Source of the DNA: Lophium mytilinum | Lineage: Eukaryota; Ascomycota; Dothideomycetes; Mytilinidiales; Mytilinidiaceae | Length of the DNA stretch: 64,000 nucleotides | Reading direction: 5' to 3' | Assembly: GCA_010093605.1 (NCBI GenBank) | Contig: MU004195.1 | Span: 1,135,736-1,199,735, forward strand | Made by a program: the position numbers and the translations under genes | The notes under the pieces: model-generated | Told to the model about the DNA's origin: nothing | Database searches by the model: none | Seen by the model: only the letters and a program-made list of their open reading frames with translations | Shown here: positions 1 through 12,448 of the stretch, in pieces | Numbering within the stretch: position 1 is the stretch's first letter | How the letters are laid out: every line of letters begins with the position of its first letter

Positions 1-214
1 TTTTTGGAGGTGTTTCTGGATATTGTTAGATTGTACGTGGATTCAATTGGGTATAGCTTTTGGGTGCTCTTACCGAGCTGACGAGGGGCAGATGCTTGCA
101 CTGTTTGCATTGCTTCGGTGGAGGATGATGGTGACCAGGTCCGCCAGGGGTCGGCGAACTCAATGCAAGGGTAGCAAGAGCACCAATGGCGGCGGCATAT
201 TGAAAGGTCCTCAT
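1..214 (-). CDS. Small secreted protein, 5' part only (cut by window edge)
   Basis: The ATG at 212-214 opens a frame beginning MRTFQYAAAIGALATLALSS, a typical secretion signal with a short basic start, a hydrophobic core and a small-residue cleavage region. A Pro/His-rich stretch and a CKQCK motif follow. A donor at 73 (GTAAGA), a branch-like CTAAC and an acceptor ending at 16 define a 58-nt intron in phase 0. Exon 1 is 74-214 (47 codons), and exon 2 starts at 15 and runs off the window. The visible part suggests a small Cys-containing secreted protein, possibly effector-like. The family cannot be named from about 50 residues. The signal peptide is seen directly; the rest is inference. Confidence 0.5.
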
Positions 215-2055
215 GATCGCAGGTTTGCAGACTTCTGGAAATCCGAAGAAGTTGACCCAAAATCTCGGGGTGAGGAGGATGATCAGGTTTAAGTACCTGC
301 ATCATAGCCCGGCTTAGAGCCATAGATTGCATGCTACGTACCTGGAAGGCAGAACCAAAATTCCAGGATCGCGGTGGCTTCCGGCAGCATTGTGCAAATA
401 CTGTGCCTAGGTGGGGTTATCAAGCCCGCGCAATACCAAGCCGGTGAAGCAACTCTCAATGCGGGAGGAGAGATGGATTAGATATCCTCTTCACGCGGTC
501 AAGAGATGCCCAGCACGCCTCCCGCTCATCGATGGCGAGTCCGCTGGGAAGAAGTTCGCGGTGTTTGGTGGGAGGGAGCAATGCCCAGGCCCCGCGAACT
601 GCAAATAGAAGGACCCAAGCCTCGCCCAAGACTTCCGCCGAGGAACTTTGATATCGGACGCCGGGGTAGGATTGTATAAAGAACCTTGGCAGAAAGAGGG
701 GTCGAAGGGGTTCGCCTCGTGATCACCTTGATACCTACCTATTTGAACGTCCGCGCTTCCGGTCTAGAAGCAGGCTTCGGAACTCATTATCGAGGTAGGG
801 AGATTACGCAACGTCACGCCATTCAGAGCACGAGATTGCAGTGCTGTGCTAGGTTATTGTATTATCAAGTTCGCTTCTGTAGGGGAGCTTGATAGGACAT
901 TGATGACAGTTCGCACGCGATGTGAAAGATAAAGGATCATAGTAGAATGGAACGGCGACAGCTTAACAGTTTCCGCAAGGAAGTGAATGCGTAGCACAAA
1001 CCAGGGTAGTTCAACAGCGGCATATCAGTCCAGAGCAGTGCCGTAAATGTATTTTTATTCATTGGGAGCTACCATGGTAGAGGTTGTGGCTGTGTGGAGC
1101 CATGAGGGCCTCGGTCTAGATGAGAAGCGGTTAATGAACTCAAGGAGCCCGCGAGTCTGAGCGGAGTGGAAACCGGGATCGATCGGCTCTGCCAAGCCTA
1201 GCTGACTAAGACTACGTAGTACCATGTCTATCGTCACTTCGTCTCTCTGCCGTTCCGCTATCGCCATCATCCAACGCTTGCAGAAAGACGAGATCGCATT
1301 TTAGCGACTTGAATAGCTCTACGGAAGGAAACGCTGGTGTTACTAGATGATCCACGATGGTTAGGATGCAGGACCTTCGACGCAAGAGCAGGTTTTCTCA
1401 ATATTATTTCTACGATGATACATCACAATTTTGGACACACGGGTAAATCACTGGGTCGACCCCAGGTTTAATCACCTGGCACAACTGTCAGGAGTACCGC
1501 AGCTAGATGTGGCATTTCAAAAGGTAGTCTGACTTCAGCCATGTTGACGTTGAAGTCGTACCTAGAGTTAGCAAAAGCCTATCGGGGTACACCGGGAAGT
1601 CGCGCAAAGAGCGCCCAATCCTATTCCCTAGTATTGTGGCAAAAGCTTCAGCTCGTCATTTCACAGTCAAACAGAGCGGAATGACGAAAAAGAATAATGG
1701 TACGTTGCTACCGCACGCGGTTGCCTCAGCGTCAAGAGAGCAGAGCCAGGGAGCTGCGAAGAAGGAACTTTGGGTCCATGTTTAGCGATCCACGGGTGTG
1801 AATCGTTCTTGCTGATTGTTCCGCAGCTGCACCCCTAGACTTGAAGGAAAGGGCGCCTTGTCCCAAGTATTTATTCGCGTTGCTGCCCTCCTTCTTGCAA
1901 ACTATACACATCCAACTCAACATTCCATTCGTGCTTCTTAATACGTGCTATTGAAACCATCCTCCACATACTTTACCAACACGCAGCTCTATTCTTTTCC
2001 TCTCGTTGTAGAAGTAAGGGGAATCATCCCAGCCCCCCAACGTGTCAAAGCAGGC
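215..2055. other. Intergenic region, no supported gene
   Basis: Only short open frames without family resemblance or convincing splice structure occur here. The best is a 71-codon minus-strand frame at 1055-1270 starting with two ATGs. It has no recognisable domain and is not called. Confidence 0.5.
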
Positions 2056-3309
2056 ATGGCAAAAAGAAAGAAGGGCCCCAAGGCACCGAGAAGGAAGAAA
2101 CCGAAGGAAGCACGGGAAGAAACGCCATGGAGACCCTCGGACCTGATGAATCTGATGGATAAAGGCCTGGAAGATCTTATTGGCGAGGAGGCGTTTCGAC
2201 ACCTCTACAAGGCAGTTACTGATTTAGATGCCGATGGAGATGCAACAGTCTCGATCAGTCAGTGGAACTCCCTGATTGAGATGGCGGAGAGTTCAGTTCG
2301 GTCGACTTCCGACCCCGATATGAGCCCAGAAACTCTCGATGGCCAGGATGGATACTCCGGTTCGAAGCAGCCAGAGAGCTCTCACTCGTCTCCTAACACA
2401 TCAGAAGAAGAGACGGCGGCTGAGGAAGAGCCGAAAGCCACCAATTCCGAGATTTACCATCCGACCCACGATCTGGAACCAAAAGACTGGGCCGACTACA
2501 CGGGCCGCATCCTCCATAATTGGAGCGCCGAAAAATCCCTTGCTGAGGTCGTCCTACACATCGCATGCTCGCAGGGCTTCGAACAGGCTACAAAGAACAC
2601 GAAAACGTCCGAATTTCTCAAGAATTGCCCGAAGAATCTTCGCGGCTTCTTGTTCATCGAAGGGTTCTACAAGACAGGGGAACATCTCGTCGGCTTCATA
2701 CTACCGAACCAAGAGCATCCCAGAGCTATGGACTTCCGCACCGCTGTCGCACAAGCCCCAGTTTTCGTTACACCATGCACAGACCTCGACCTTACATTAG
2801 CTAAAGACCCCTCGCAGGGTTGGCAGCATGTTACTAGCATCATACAAGACGCCACCGAGGAGCAGGACTACGACTCAGACGCCACCGAAATAGACGACAA
2901 CTCGGGGTCGGACGACGACATCACAGATTGCTACTCGGCGAACATTTCTGAAGTACTCAACGGCAAGCATCGGGCGTATTATAAGCTCAGAGAGGGCCTC
3001 CCCATCTACACCCTAGTACAGCTGCGATCGAACTACTCACTGTTCGTAAATAACGAATTGACTACTCCAAATACGAGGTACAGAGGCAGACAGCCGCCTC
3101 CGGGTCCTGACGAGATCTGGCCGTCGAAGCCCAAGCGCGACAGGGTCGGTTGCATTCAACGCGAAATCGATTCGAGCTCGGGTTACAAAATCTCGCCGAA
3201 GGGAGAAGAAAATGACAGGGCACACGGGTGGTTCTCCACGGCACTAAAGTGGGTTGAAGAGGAACATCGACGAAACAGGCGACGCGGATGCGAGAAAAGA
3301 TGGCTCTGA
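2056..3309 (+). CDS. Hypothetical protein with basic N-terminus, acidic tracts and a degenerate EF-hand-like loop
   Basis: A single-exon frame of 417 residues from the ATG at 2056. The frame is open upstream to about 1945 but has no ATG there. The N-terminus is strongly basic (MAKRKKGPKAPRRKKPKEAR), resembling a nuclear localisation or nucleic-acid-binding tail. DLDADGDATVSISQW near residues 56-70 looks like an EF-hand loop with Asp at positions 1, 3 and 5 and Gly at 6, but it lacks the Glu at position 12, so calcium binding is doubtful. Acidic Ser/Glu and Asp-rich stretches follow at about 110-150 and 270-295. A central part (WSAEKSLAEVVLHIACSQGF) looks globular. I do not recognise the family. 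Codon use and frame length support a real gene. The nearest gene on the right is more than 9 kb away. Confidence 0.6.
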   Translation: MAKRKKGPKAPRRKKPKEAREETPWRPSDLMNLMDKGLEDLIGEEAFRHLYKAVTDLDADGDATVSISQWNSLIEMAESSVRSTSDPDMSPETLDGQDGYSGSKQPESSHSSPNTSEEETAAEEEPKATNSEIYHPTHDLEPKDWADYTGRILHNWSAEKSLAEVVLHIACSQGFEQATKNTKTSEFLKNCPKNLRGFLFIEGFYKTGEHLVGFILPNQEHPRAMDFRTAVAQAPVFVTPCTDLDLTLAKDPSQGWQHVTSIIQDATEEQDYDSDATEIDDNSGSDDDITDCYSANISEVLNGKHRAYYKLREGLPIYTLVQLRSNYSLFVNNELTTPNTRYRGRQPPPGPDEIWPSKPKRDRVGCIQREIDSSSGYKISPKGEENDRAHGWFSTALKWVEEEHRRNRRRGCEKRWL

Positions 3310-6300
3310 TCCAAAGATGTTGGAGATCATATCAGGAGGCTGTGCTGGGAGATGTTGGCTAGAAGCCTTCTGCGGTGTGGCTTGATGTTTGGGGTTTCTG
3401 GTGTTTGGGGTGTTGAGTGTAGGTCACTACTATAGGAGTTGGACTGGAGCGTGTTATTGGTATCGGCGACTGGCATAAGCAATACAGAGCAACGCAGTGG
3501 CGGGGCACTTTGCGATGGTTAGTTCAAGAAATTGATGAAAACCACAGAGGAACGCAGTTTTAAGGCATCTCGTGAGTTTGGTATTACTTCTAACATATTA
3601 TCTTGTCGTTAGGTCAAGCTGTGAGGTCTCCGCGAACGAATTGCGCCACCAGACTCGTTGCGACTCATCCGAGTTATATACGGCTGTTGGTGCACTATAC
3701 AGGACCTGTCGACTATGTATCTATCGAGAGGTGCTGCGGAACATTATTGCTACCACTACCCAGTACGTAAGTCGTATTAATCTTGGTTTTCGAAGTAAAA
3801 GGCATCAACGAAACTCGCCATGAAGAGCCAGATCGCGAACACAGCACCCATGCGATTATTTTCTGTGCAATTGCGGGATAATTTCTACGAACATTATTGG
3901 TTGTTTCCTTGCTTTTGTTGCTCGCAGCGAGAACACATCGGGCTATCAACATTTGGAAATAGATGGCTTCATGGGACATCACTATCCAGCCAAATCCCAC
4001 ATCACTACTAGGGACACCAGTGCTTGACCACCAGGGCCATGTTGGCGTTGTTGGCCGTGTTGGTGTTTTGCAACCGGAACATGCACATATTCTGCTCTCC
4101 GTGCTTAGAAACATGGCCAGTTTGTGAAGTTTTTTGTCGTGGGCTGAACGCAGACAGGGAACGAGACTCATTCCACCAATAATTACGATCTTTTTCAAGA
4201 AATACGGAGCGGAACGACGCCACGATTTACTGGTTTCCACGGCCCAGTCACCATGAAAGCCAACCGTGCAGACTTTGGTCGGACATCGAGATGATTTTCT
4301 CAAGGTGAAGCCCCATATGCATTCTTGCTGGTTTGTTTTCACCAGCATGGTACATCCGAATGAAGCATTTTTACGCCCCAAAACAAAGCCATATTTCTGC
4401 ACTGCCGTATCTTTCATGACGGCGATTCTAAACCCAGCTCTTCGGTGAGATCAGAATTATCCGACATGCAAGAATTCGCCAGTGTAGGTTGAAGATCTCA
4501 TCTTTTTTTTGATTCCAACACGCATAACTGAGCCAAGTTTAAAGAAATCGGCCGGTCTAGACTCTCGATTCCAGAGTTGGAACTGAATCTCTTGTTGCAG
4601 TGTGGAGAGCACCGTTTGAGGTGGCCCAATGAGACTTAAGGTTATGGAAAACACTCGCATTGCTGATTTTGCAAAGGTGTCGAGGTGCTTCAGACGGCGG
4701 CATCCCAGAAACGTTGGGTTCACCACACGGTGGCATTTCAGAACTTGAAGAAATTCAACCTGACATAACGCCTAGACTCTCGATTCTTGGCACAAATGCA
4801 ACATTCGATCAGTTGAATGACTGCTTCGACATTTGCGGAGTACTCATGTTTACCCTATCACGCTGATTCCACACACAGCACCCATGGAGTGCTCCCACCG
4901 TAGCCATTTCGCAAAGAATGCGGAGACATAGCGAATACATCTGTTGCCTTCTTGCATGGCGACTGGCGAGTGATGGTAGCCCGGAAGCACGAGGCATGGA
5001 ACCTAGAATCTGTCTTTTCGGTTCCAGAGAGTCGAAAAACATCTACCAAGGTTACCGAATTTCTTTTTTCAGATTAGCAAGAGCACAGTTCAATTGGACT
5101 AGAGTCGCCTCGTATTGGTGTTCACATCCCAACAGGACGTGGAGGTGTGGTAGCACTAGTTCTGGTAGTACGTCCGGAAACCCTTCGCGAACACCGGTCC
5201 ATGGTTACACGCAGGCTTTTTGTTGCAAAGAGTCTTCTGGCCATCGTTGCACCACGCCAAGACGTAGAACTAATTTTAAGATTGTGGGCTAGCTTTGCTG
5301 CCCAAACGCATATGATCGTTCAGTCCACTTTCTTTCAACTACCTCGGGACCACATAAGGCAGAAGAACACCGAGTCTCAAAATCGGGGATAATTCCCGCG
5401 GCCGGATACTGGAACATACGATCTTGGCATGTTCGTAAGGACAGAATCATAGACTGACTCAATACTCTGAGGGTTTTGGCACCGTGCTTCCCATATCACT
5501 GAAGAGTGGCATATATTCATCAGTTACTTGTCCTGGTCTTGTTGGTAGAACCAACCAGAGTCTTACTCGCTCCACATTCCTGAGGTTCTCCAGGGATTCT
5601 TCGCTTTTCTGGAATTATCCAAGTTCTCCGAGACCATCATTGATAAAATCGGAGCGTTGTAGATTTGTCAGATCGTTGCCATGCTCTTATTTGATAGCAG
5701 CGACCAGAACCTTGCTCATTCCACATAGTATGCTAAGTGTGCAGAGCTCTGATTGCTGGGAATCCTTCAACGTCTCCCAGATCATCGTAGGTAAGGTCGG
5801 AGTGGATCCGAAACAAAGTAAGATGAGAACAAACGCGTTTCCGGCGCGACAGCTCATGGCCATCGCCGTTTTCTTTATTTCTACCAAGTTCCACCCATTT
5901 TTGACGTATCCTTCGGCTTTTCATCCAACCTTGGGTTTATCAATATTTTGAGGCCTGTTGGAACAGCAGAGGCCACCAAAAAGCATCAAGCTCTATAACC
6001 AGGGGTTCGTGGGATTAATGGTCGCAAACAGCCCATGGAGTGGATGACGGTACTGTTCTGGCTTGGCTACCAGAGTGCAGCAGACCCCATACGGCTCCTT
6101 GAACACGATGCTCAAACTCGGCGCATATTATCCTAGACTAAGCTTGATAATTGGAGTAAGCTCAGTAGCTTCTATCCTCCACATGTGGCCGCAGTAATAG
6201 AGATCTTCAACTGACTCCGCAACGAGAGCACGCCGACAGCATGAAATGCTTTCCGTCGTACGATTGTTCGGTGGAAATCCAGATACGGTGCGATCATGAA

Positions 6301-8899
6301 CCAGAGACAGGTATTTCCTTTGAAGCTTTAACGAGTGCGGCTCGGTCATGGAAGGTCCGAATACAGCTTTTTTTGACGATTGATCCGGACGAGACGAGCT
6401 GCTGGCAACATCGTCGGCTTGAAGATGTGACTTTGTAGCCGGAAAGGAAGACCAAACCACACATGACATCCTGCGGAACATTGGTTTCCTCACCAAAGCT
6501 GGAAAGCATATATTTGCTACCAGTATCTCTCTGTCTATTAATAGAATCGCCCGAAAAGCGCCACTCATGGAGTGACCACAGGTCTCCTTTTTCAGCACCC
6601 ATGATTCTAGTTCCAGGTGGATTCTCGTGATCGTTCGATTTCTCGAACGCCTTCATGCTTTAGGTGTGCATCGAGCTCTTACGAGTATTGATGGAGCCAG
6701 GATCTTGAAATTGATCCTAAGCAGGAACACGAGACGGGACTCATGAATCATAATCGTATCATTGGGTACTAACTGATAGAAGGAAAGCCCATGACACCGA
6801 AGCGGGTATCGTGATAATCTTGAGAAAAATAACAAATTCGATGGACTCGAACTTCTTGCCCATAGCCAAGATATCAGAATTTGGCGGAACCCCAGGACAT
6901 CGCCAGAACGTCGAGAGTATTACACCATTCTCCGGCATACCCGAGAGTACAACGACCTCGCAAAAGCTCATAGTTGAGAGTGAATCGGTGTTTATCTAAC
7001 TCCCAGTTTCTCAGTCAAAGATACTGACAGCATTTGCAGGTTGGACGATCTTTTCATGACAACAGCGAATCGGACGTTACGATTAGGCTGCCGATGAGAA
7101 CTAAACAGCTTCATAGTGCAAACCACCCTCGAGAATCTGATAGATATACGACCTAGGCCGGACAGGACAATGACACCTTCCATAGAGATCATCAGCTGCT
7201 TATTGGAATTCAGATCAGACACCATACGTTTGATGGCTCTCCTAAATTGGAGTTTCGAAATGGCCTTCGTTCTTACTCCGGCATTCCATGTAGCATCTCG
7301 GAGCTAGTTATGATTCTGGACAACATGCTGCCTGAGCTCCGACTCTTTTGCAGCTGGAGGCTCAGACAGGACATGGAAGCGTCCTGCACCTTAGAGTTAA
7401 AGATCGCCATTGCTCGCTGCGATAAACAATTGCGAATCTATAGCGCATTCGAGCGGGAACGGAAGCCGGCATCGCACGATGTGATGGGCACTGTTTCGTT
7501 GAGACTCTGGGACCCATAGGATACGAGTGTGGTATTGTTCATCAATCACAGCGGTCGTGCGGATTGAAATCTTCGTACTCATTGCTGGACTGATCCCATA
7601 GCTTGTATCTCCAGGTGATGCTGAACAGACAGCAATCAACACACCATCGTCGCTTTTGGTGGCCCTATTTGGACAAAGCTACAGGCACGCTGCCATAGAG
7701 TCTCAGAAGAGGTAGTGTCTTACAGGCATGAATAAGCTAGCAAATCCGTTTCGAAAGCTCGCCTGCCCAAAAGACCACCATAATTATGTTTAGTGGAGTG
7801 TTTTAGCATCTGTAGCAGCAGTTCAACACTCTCGAGAGAAAGCGGGAGCACAGCACCTACTTCTGGCAGGTCCTGAAGCTTTGGACGTCTGGCTCTGAAA
7901 AGCGCCATAGCATAAAATGCTCCAGGGTTTCGAAGTTCTCAATGTAGCACTCTGACTAACGCCACACTGGACACTGTGAACAAAGTTCATCGGCCATTAT
8001 GGTAGTTTTTTTCTTAGTCTGAGACCTGCAAGCGGTAATCGACATTCCACGTCACTAGCACGTCGTCGGAAGCTTTGGCGTCGAGCGGAGACTTCCTAGG
8101 ACGCTGCAACTATAATGGGTGACACTCCGCAGTTTGATCGGAGCAAAGAGCAAACATCTCAGTGACATGAAGCCGAGGAAGGAATTATGATAAAATTTCA
8201 GTGCCCACGTCCTCTGCCAGAGACTAAAACACTCCAGGACATTTCCGAACGGGAATAAAGACTTTTCGAGATACCCGGACCATAAAACTCGTCGTCCTCC
8301 GTATTTTTATGCCTCAATCCTCCCACGCCTCCTGGAAAGAACGACACTCCAGAAAATGCGGGGACTGCGGGACCCAGTTTCGAAAGGCGCAGCCTACCGG
8401 CTAGGATCTGGAAGGAGTTTTGCCCCTTACATCCCAACAAGGATCCATGAGGGCTCATAGAACCGTGATAGACCTCTGTATTTCGATGCCACAAAGATCG
8501 AAACACCGAGCCCAGCACGGGGATAGCGATCCCATTCTTTTCGATCGACGACTCCACTGAAGATCTGGAAGATTCAGTCACAGGGCAAAGTAGTGTAAGA
8601 CATTTGATCCCACCATAGCTAAGTCCAACTTCCAGAGCACACAGCATGTTAGTATCGGCACGGCGTGACCAATCGATCCATTCATCGAAGACTCCAAGTT
8701 ACCACGCTCATAAAACTTTTCCTTGCATCTCTTCGTTCGCAAAATGGTCAACGCCAGGATCCAGAGCACACGCCATGAAGCTCGGCACATTCTCTTTAAT
8801 CATGGTGAGCCACACGGCCCAATACTTAGTGTTGACCAGATAGCTGAAGAATCCGAAGGCACCGTAAATTTTTGGTGCAAAGGTAGTCGACAAGATGAC
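3310..8899. other. Gene-free block with decayed traces of the neighbouring tandem repeat
   Basis: No frame here resembles a known protein. The longest is a 234-codon minus-strand frame at 3713-4417 of unlikely composition. Phrases related to the array on the right recur: CACCCATGGAGTG-like words near 4880, 6030 and 6570, ACTCGCCATG near 3816, and CAGAGCACACxxCATG near 8633 and 8763. This suggests that the tandem array once extended leftward and has diverged. Periodicity in this part was judged by eye only. Confidence 0.4.
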
Positions 8900-11235
8900 G
8901 GAATCGAACTCCTCACACGCCATGTAAACCCGGACACACAGTCGATGCAACTACCACTCCGCGCCAGCCGTTATGCTTAGGTTCGTTTATTGTTGAAACC
9001 CCCCGACCATGCTCCTTGCTAATCGCTTGTCTTAAAAGACCCCCGACCTCCCACTTCCTCTCAGTGAGAGAGAGATGTTGCCGATCTACTAGTCCATCCC
9101 GGTCATTCCCCGGAACCCTTGAAGATGCTGAAGTTCCCGAATCCATGAGGGAATCTGTCTTCCAGCTGTGGAACAAAGCTCCAATGTTTTCCCACCATGG
9201 GAATTCTTCTCCGGTGATTTGATCACCCGCTCAAGAGGTGAGGACCCCGAGCAGACCATCACTGGAGGCTGTTCCGCTTGACGAGCGTTCCAATACTCAA
9301 CACGCGACATGACTGGAAACATATCAGAATGTTGGCGAGTTGATACACGAACATATCCCAGCCATTCATTCTCTGCTGCTTTGAGGTTTCCAAATGTCCA
9401 AACACACGCATGTTGGAAATACAACGCGTTTGATAAAGTCCAACTCCCACCCACCATTGAGTCTCGTTATTGGACGTATTGATCGACCACTCCGCCCCAG
9501 CCACATGGTCTTTTCGTAGCTGAGGCCGCGGAAGACGACAGTACGCCTCTAGCTGACAGAAGGCCTGGTTAGATCCGCTGGCCGCTCCCATACAGTCTCA
9601 ATACAGAAGTGTTGTTCTCTCGATGGCTATGTCCATAATTTGTATTCATAACAATTTACTGTTAAATTGCCTGCTGCACACGCGTTTTCAAGTCCGCCAA
9701 CTTCATCGAAGCTGGGTAGGATAGGTTTTAGCAAAGGCACGACTCCGCACTCGCCATGGATAGTGCCATCCGGGTAATAGTGTTGATCGACTACTCCGCT
9801 CCAGCCATAGCAGCTTAGGAAGCCAAGTTTCGAGTCCGCCAATTCAATCCATGCTTAAGAGTACTAAGTAAGATATTGGAAAACTGCCCGACTCCACCCA
9901 CCATGCCCCCACTTGAGGCATGGTGATTGAACAACGACTCGGCCCCAGCCATAACACCTCTGTAGACCTGATTTCCAGTCCGCCAACATCATGAAAGTAA
10001 CTCTGGCAGATTTTGGCAAAGTCCCAGCTCTGCACGCCCCATGATTTGGTATGATAGGGATATTAGCATTGAACAGCGACTCCGCCCCAGCCATACGTTT
10101 CCTGTGTTAGTAGTTTCAAATCCGCCAACACCATAAGTGTTTTTTGAGAACGATTGTAACAGAGGTCCAACTCGGCACCCACCATGTCATGTGGGGTGCC
10201 ATAGCTTGAATGCACCACTCCACCCCACCCTCCATCGTGGAAGCAAAATGGGCATTTGAATCACTGCTCGTCCCCAGCCATCAGACGTTCGTAGACCGAG
10301 TTTCAAGTCCGCCAACTTCATCGCAGCCAGATCGGGTAGTGTTTGCAAAGGCACGACTCCGCACACACCATGAATTCGATCCTTTCTTTGTTTTTGATGA
10401 GCCACTCCACCCCAGCCGTGTGTGGGATCAAGTTTTTAAGTCCGCCAGTTCCATATTGGTGCCCTCATACTGATGCTTCAAGGCTCCCTTTGGTAGAGGT
10501 CCAACTCTGTACCCATAACCAGCATAATTTTTATTTATTTGATGCACCACTCCACCCCACCCTCCATGGCACAGGGTGAGTATGTGTAGTTGGACCACTA
10601 CTCGTCCCCAGCCATACCACCAGGCCAAAGCCAGTTTTCAAGTCCGCCAACTTCATAAGTGTTGAAGCGGGCAAAGTTTGACAAAGACACCGCTCCGCAC
10701 ACACCATGATGTAAATCGGTGTGACGTTTTTGATCTGCCACTCCGCCCCAGCCATGAAGGCCTTGCATGTGATGATTAAAGCGGCCAGCTTCATGTATTG
10801 CAGTCAGAATTGATTTGTACCCATTCCGGGTATTCATGGATGAAACACGGAGGCACCGCTCCACAGCACCCATGTCTCGTGGCTCACTGGGGTTCTTCAG
10901 TCCACTGCTCCTCTCGGTTCACCACATGACCCATTAGCTGAAGGAGTTTGATGCACCACTCCAGGCCAGCCTCCGTGAACGGAGGATGGAAGATGGGCTT
11001 TTAGACCACGACTCGTCTCCACGCACCATTGACGAGTCAACGGCATGGTTTGATTCACCACTCAACCCACTCTCCATGGCAAGGGAGGGATCAGTCTGCT
11101 TTTAGACCACACTTCCTCCCCACCCACCACCCATGGTTAGATTGTGCTGATGGTGCGTTTTTGATCCACCACCCCTCCCCACCCATCGCTTCCATCCTCT
11201 CGCCTTTTGTCGCCGCAGTCCCCCACCCACCATCG
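8900..11235. repeat. Degenerate tandem array, ~48-bp period, ~142-bp three-unit higher-order repeat
   Basis: Three related sub-units recur in the order A, B, C about every 48 bp. On the plus strand A resembles CCACTCCGCCCCAGCCAT (near 8950, 9495, 9790, 9935, 10076, 10402, 10598, 10739). B resembles AAGTCCGCCAACTTCATA (near 9831, 9977, 10119, 10304, 10438, 10640). C resembles CGACTCCGCACACACCATG (near 9741, 9888, 10029, 10166, 10350, 10500, 10689, 10857). All three share an ACTCCGCxxx...CCAT core, so they probably descend from one monomer. An extra A-like unit ending CCACCCTCCAT sits near 10213, 10547 and 11057. The array ends near 11235. It has no open frame through it and no sign of a transposase. 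Confidence 0.75.
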
Positions 11236-12448
11236 TATCCATCTCTCTACATCTTCAAAGCCCTAAACTCCAAAGTCCCCGGGTCCATTCTTCTTGAACT
11301 CTTCTTTTGCTTGCTCACTTGATCAACCCAACTCTCCCCACCACCTCCCTCTGCAGAACCAAATTTCTCGGGGGGCCGCCTTTCTCTTATACCTCCCGCC
11401 ACCCTCGAAAGGACGCCGCTGACTAACCGCTTCACGTGTCTATTCGGCCCGGTATTGTCCTATCTATGCCTGCTTTGATGGAAGGGGAGGGGGAAGGGGA
11501 GGGCTGTGTGACGCGCGCCTCGTCAGGCTCCGAGGGAGGTTACACGAATGCGGTCGAGGGGAGGGGTGTGATAGGGTGGAGGTGCTGCGGTGAGCACGTG
11601 GTGAGATTCCGCATCGGAAAGTTGAGGGAGGAGCCGGTGGTCGGAGGGGGGCGCGGTGATGGGGAAGTCGATGGGATTGGCTGGGAGGGAGGGACTCGGA
11701 GGAGGGGGTGGTCAGGAGGGCGGGTTTGAGGGGCGAGTGACGGTGTTGATGATGCCGGTGCCCGTGCTTCTAGCAACGCGAGGTAGTATTCGTTGTACTC
11801 GGGGCCTTTGCTTCCGAGAGCGTGTGAGGATGTTCATGATGCGTGATGGCTGTGCTGTGTGGTAATTGGTCAATTGGTCGGAAGAAGGGGGAACGGAGCT
11901 GTCGCGGTGAGAGTTTAGGAAATTTTATGACCTTCATGCTTCGGGCGACATGTGATAGCAGGCTTGAAGTCGACGCTGTGTGATGCTAATTGGAGAAAGA
12001 AGACAGATATGGCTGCTAATTTGGGCGCGAGCGTTGTTGTGCAACTCAATGTCTAAGCATGCACTGGCATGTGAGCGTATAGAGAGCATCTGACGTCCTT
12101 AGTGCGTGCAGGCTGAAGGTATTTTGCGGAAATGAACGAGCCCAGAGAATTGAGAGCACGATATTGAGATATCCAAGCTTAGAGTGGCATGTGAGTATAT
12201 TGCTAGCGCCTGACATAGAGGCTATGTTGTTCAGAGCGGGGAGGCAGAAGAGCAGAACACGCACGCAGAAGAGAGCAGCAATACTCCAAAAAGCCTCTAA
12301 AATTCTGTACACAGGCTGACTAATATGACAAAGGCCACTCAGGGGTGTGTGCCTGCGCTGGATCCCACCTTTGATACACGCATCACCAGAAGGGCAGTTG
12401 ACGGTAGGAAAGTGTGCATGTGTGCTGCTAAAATCCACCAATACTGCT
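11236..12448. other. Intergenic region with strand-asymmetric purine/pyrimidine tracts
   Basis: A pyrimidine-rich stretch (about 11210-11420) is followed by G-rich purine tracts (about 11470-11510 and 11640-11730). A short imperfect duplication recurs: TGGCATGTGAG followed by a GCxxCTGAC motif, near 12066 and 12186. No gene is supported. Part of 12240-12448 is probably the 3' flank of the cytochrome oxidase gene. Confidence 0.45.

Noticed and set aside
3713-4417. Minus-strand frame of 234 codons
   Set aside because: No domain, odd composition and location inside a decayed repeat block; taken as a chance open frame.
8900-11235. CRISPR-like array
   Set aside because: Repeats are too diverged, spacers are themselves related, and the genome is eukaryotic.
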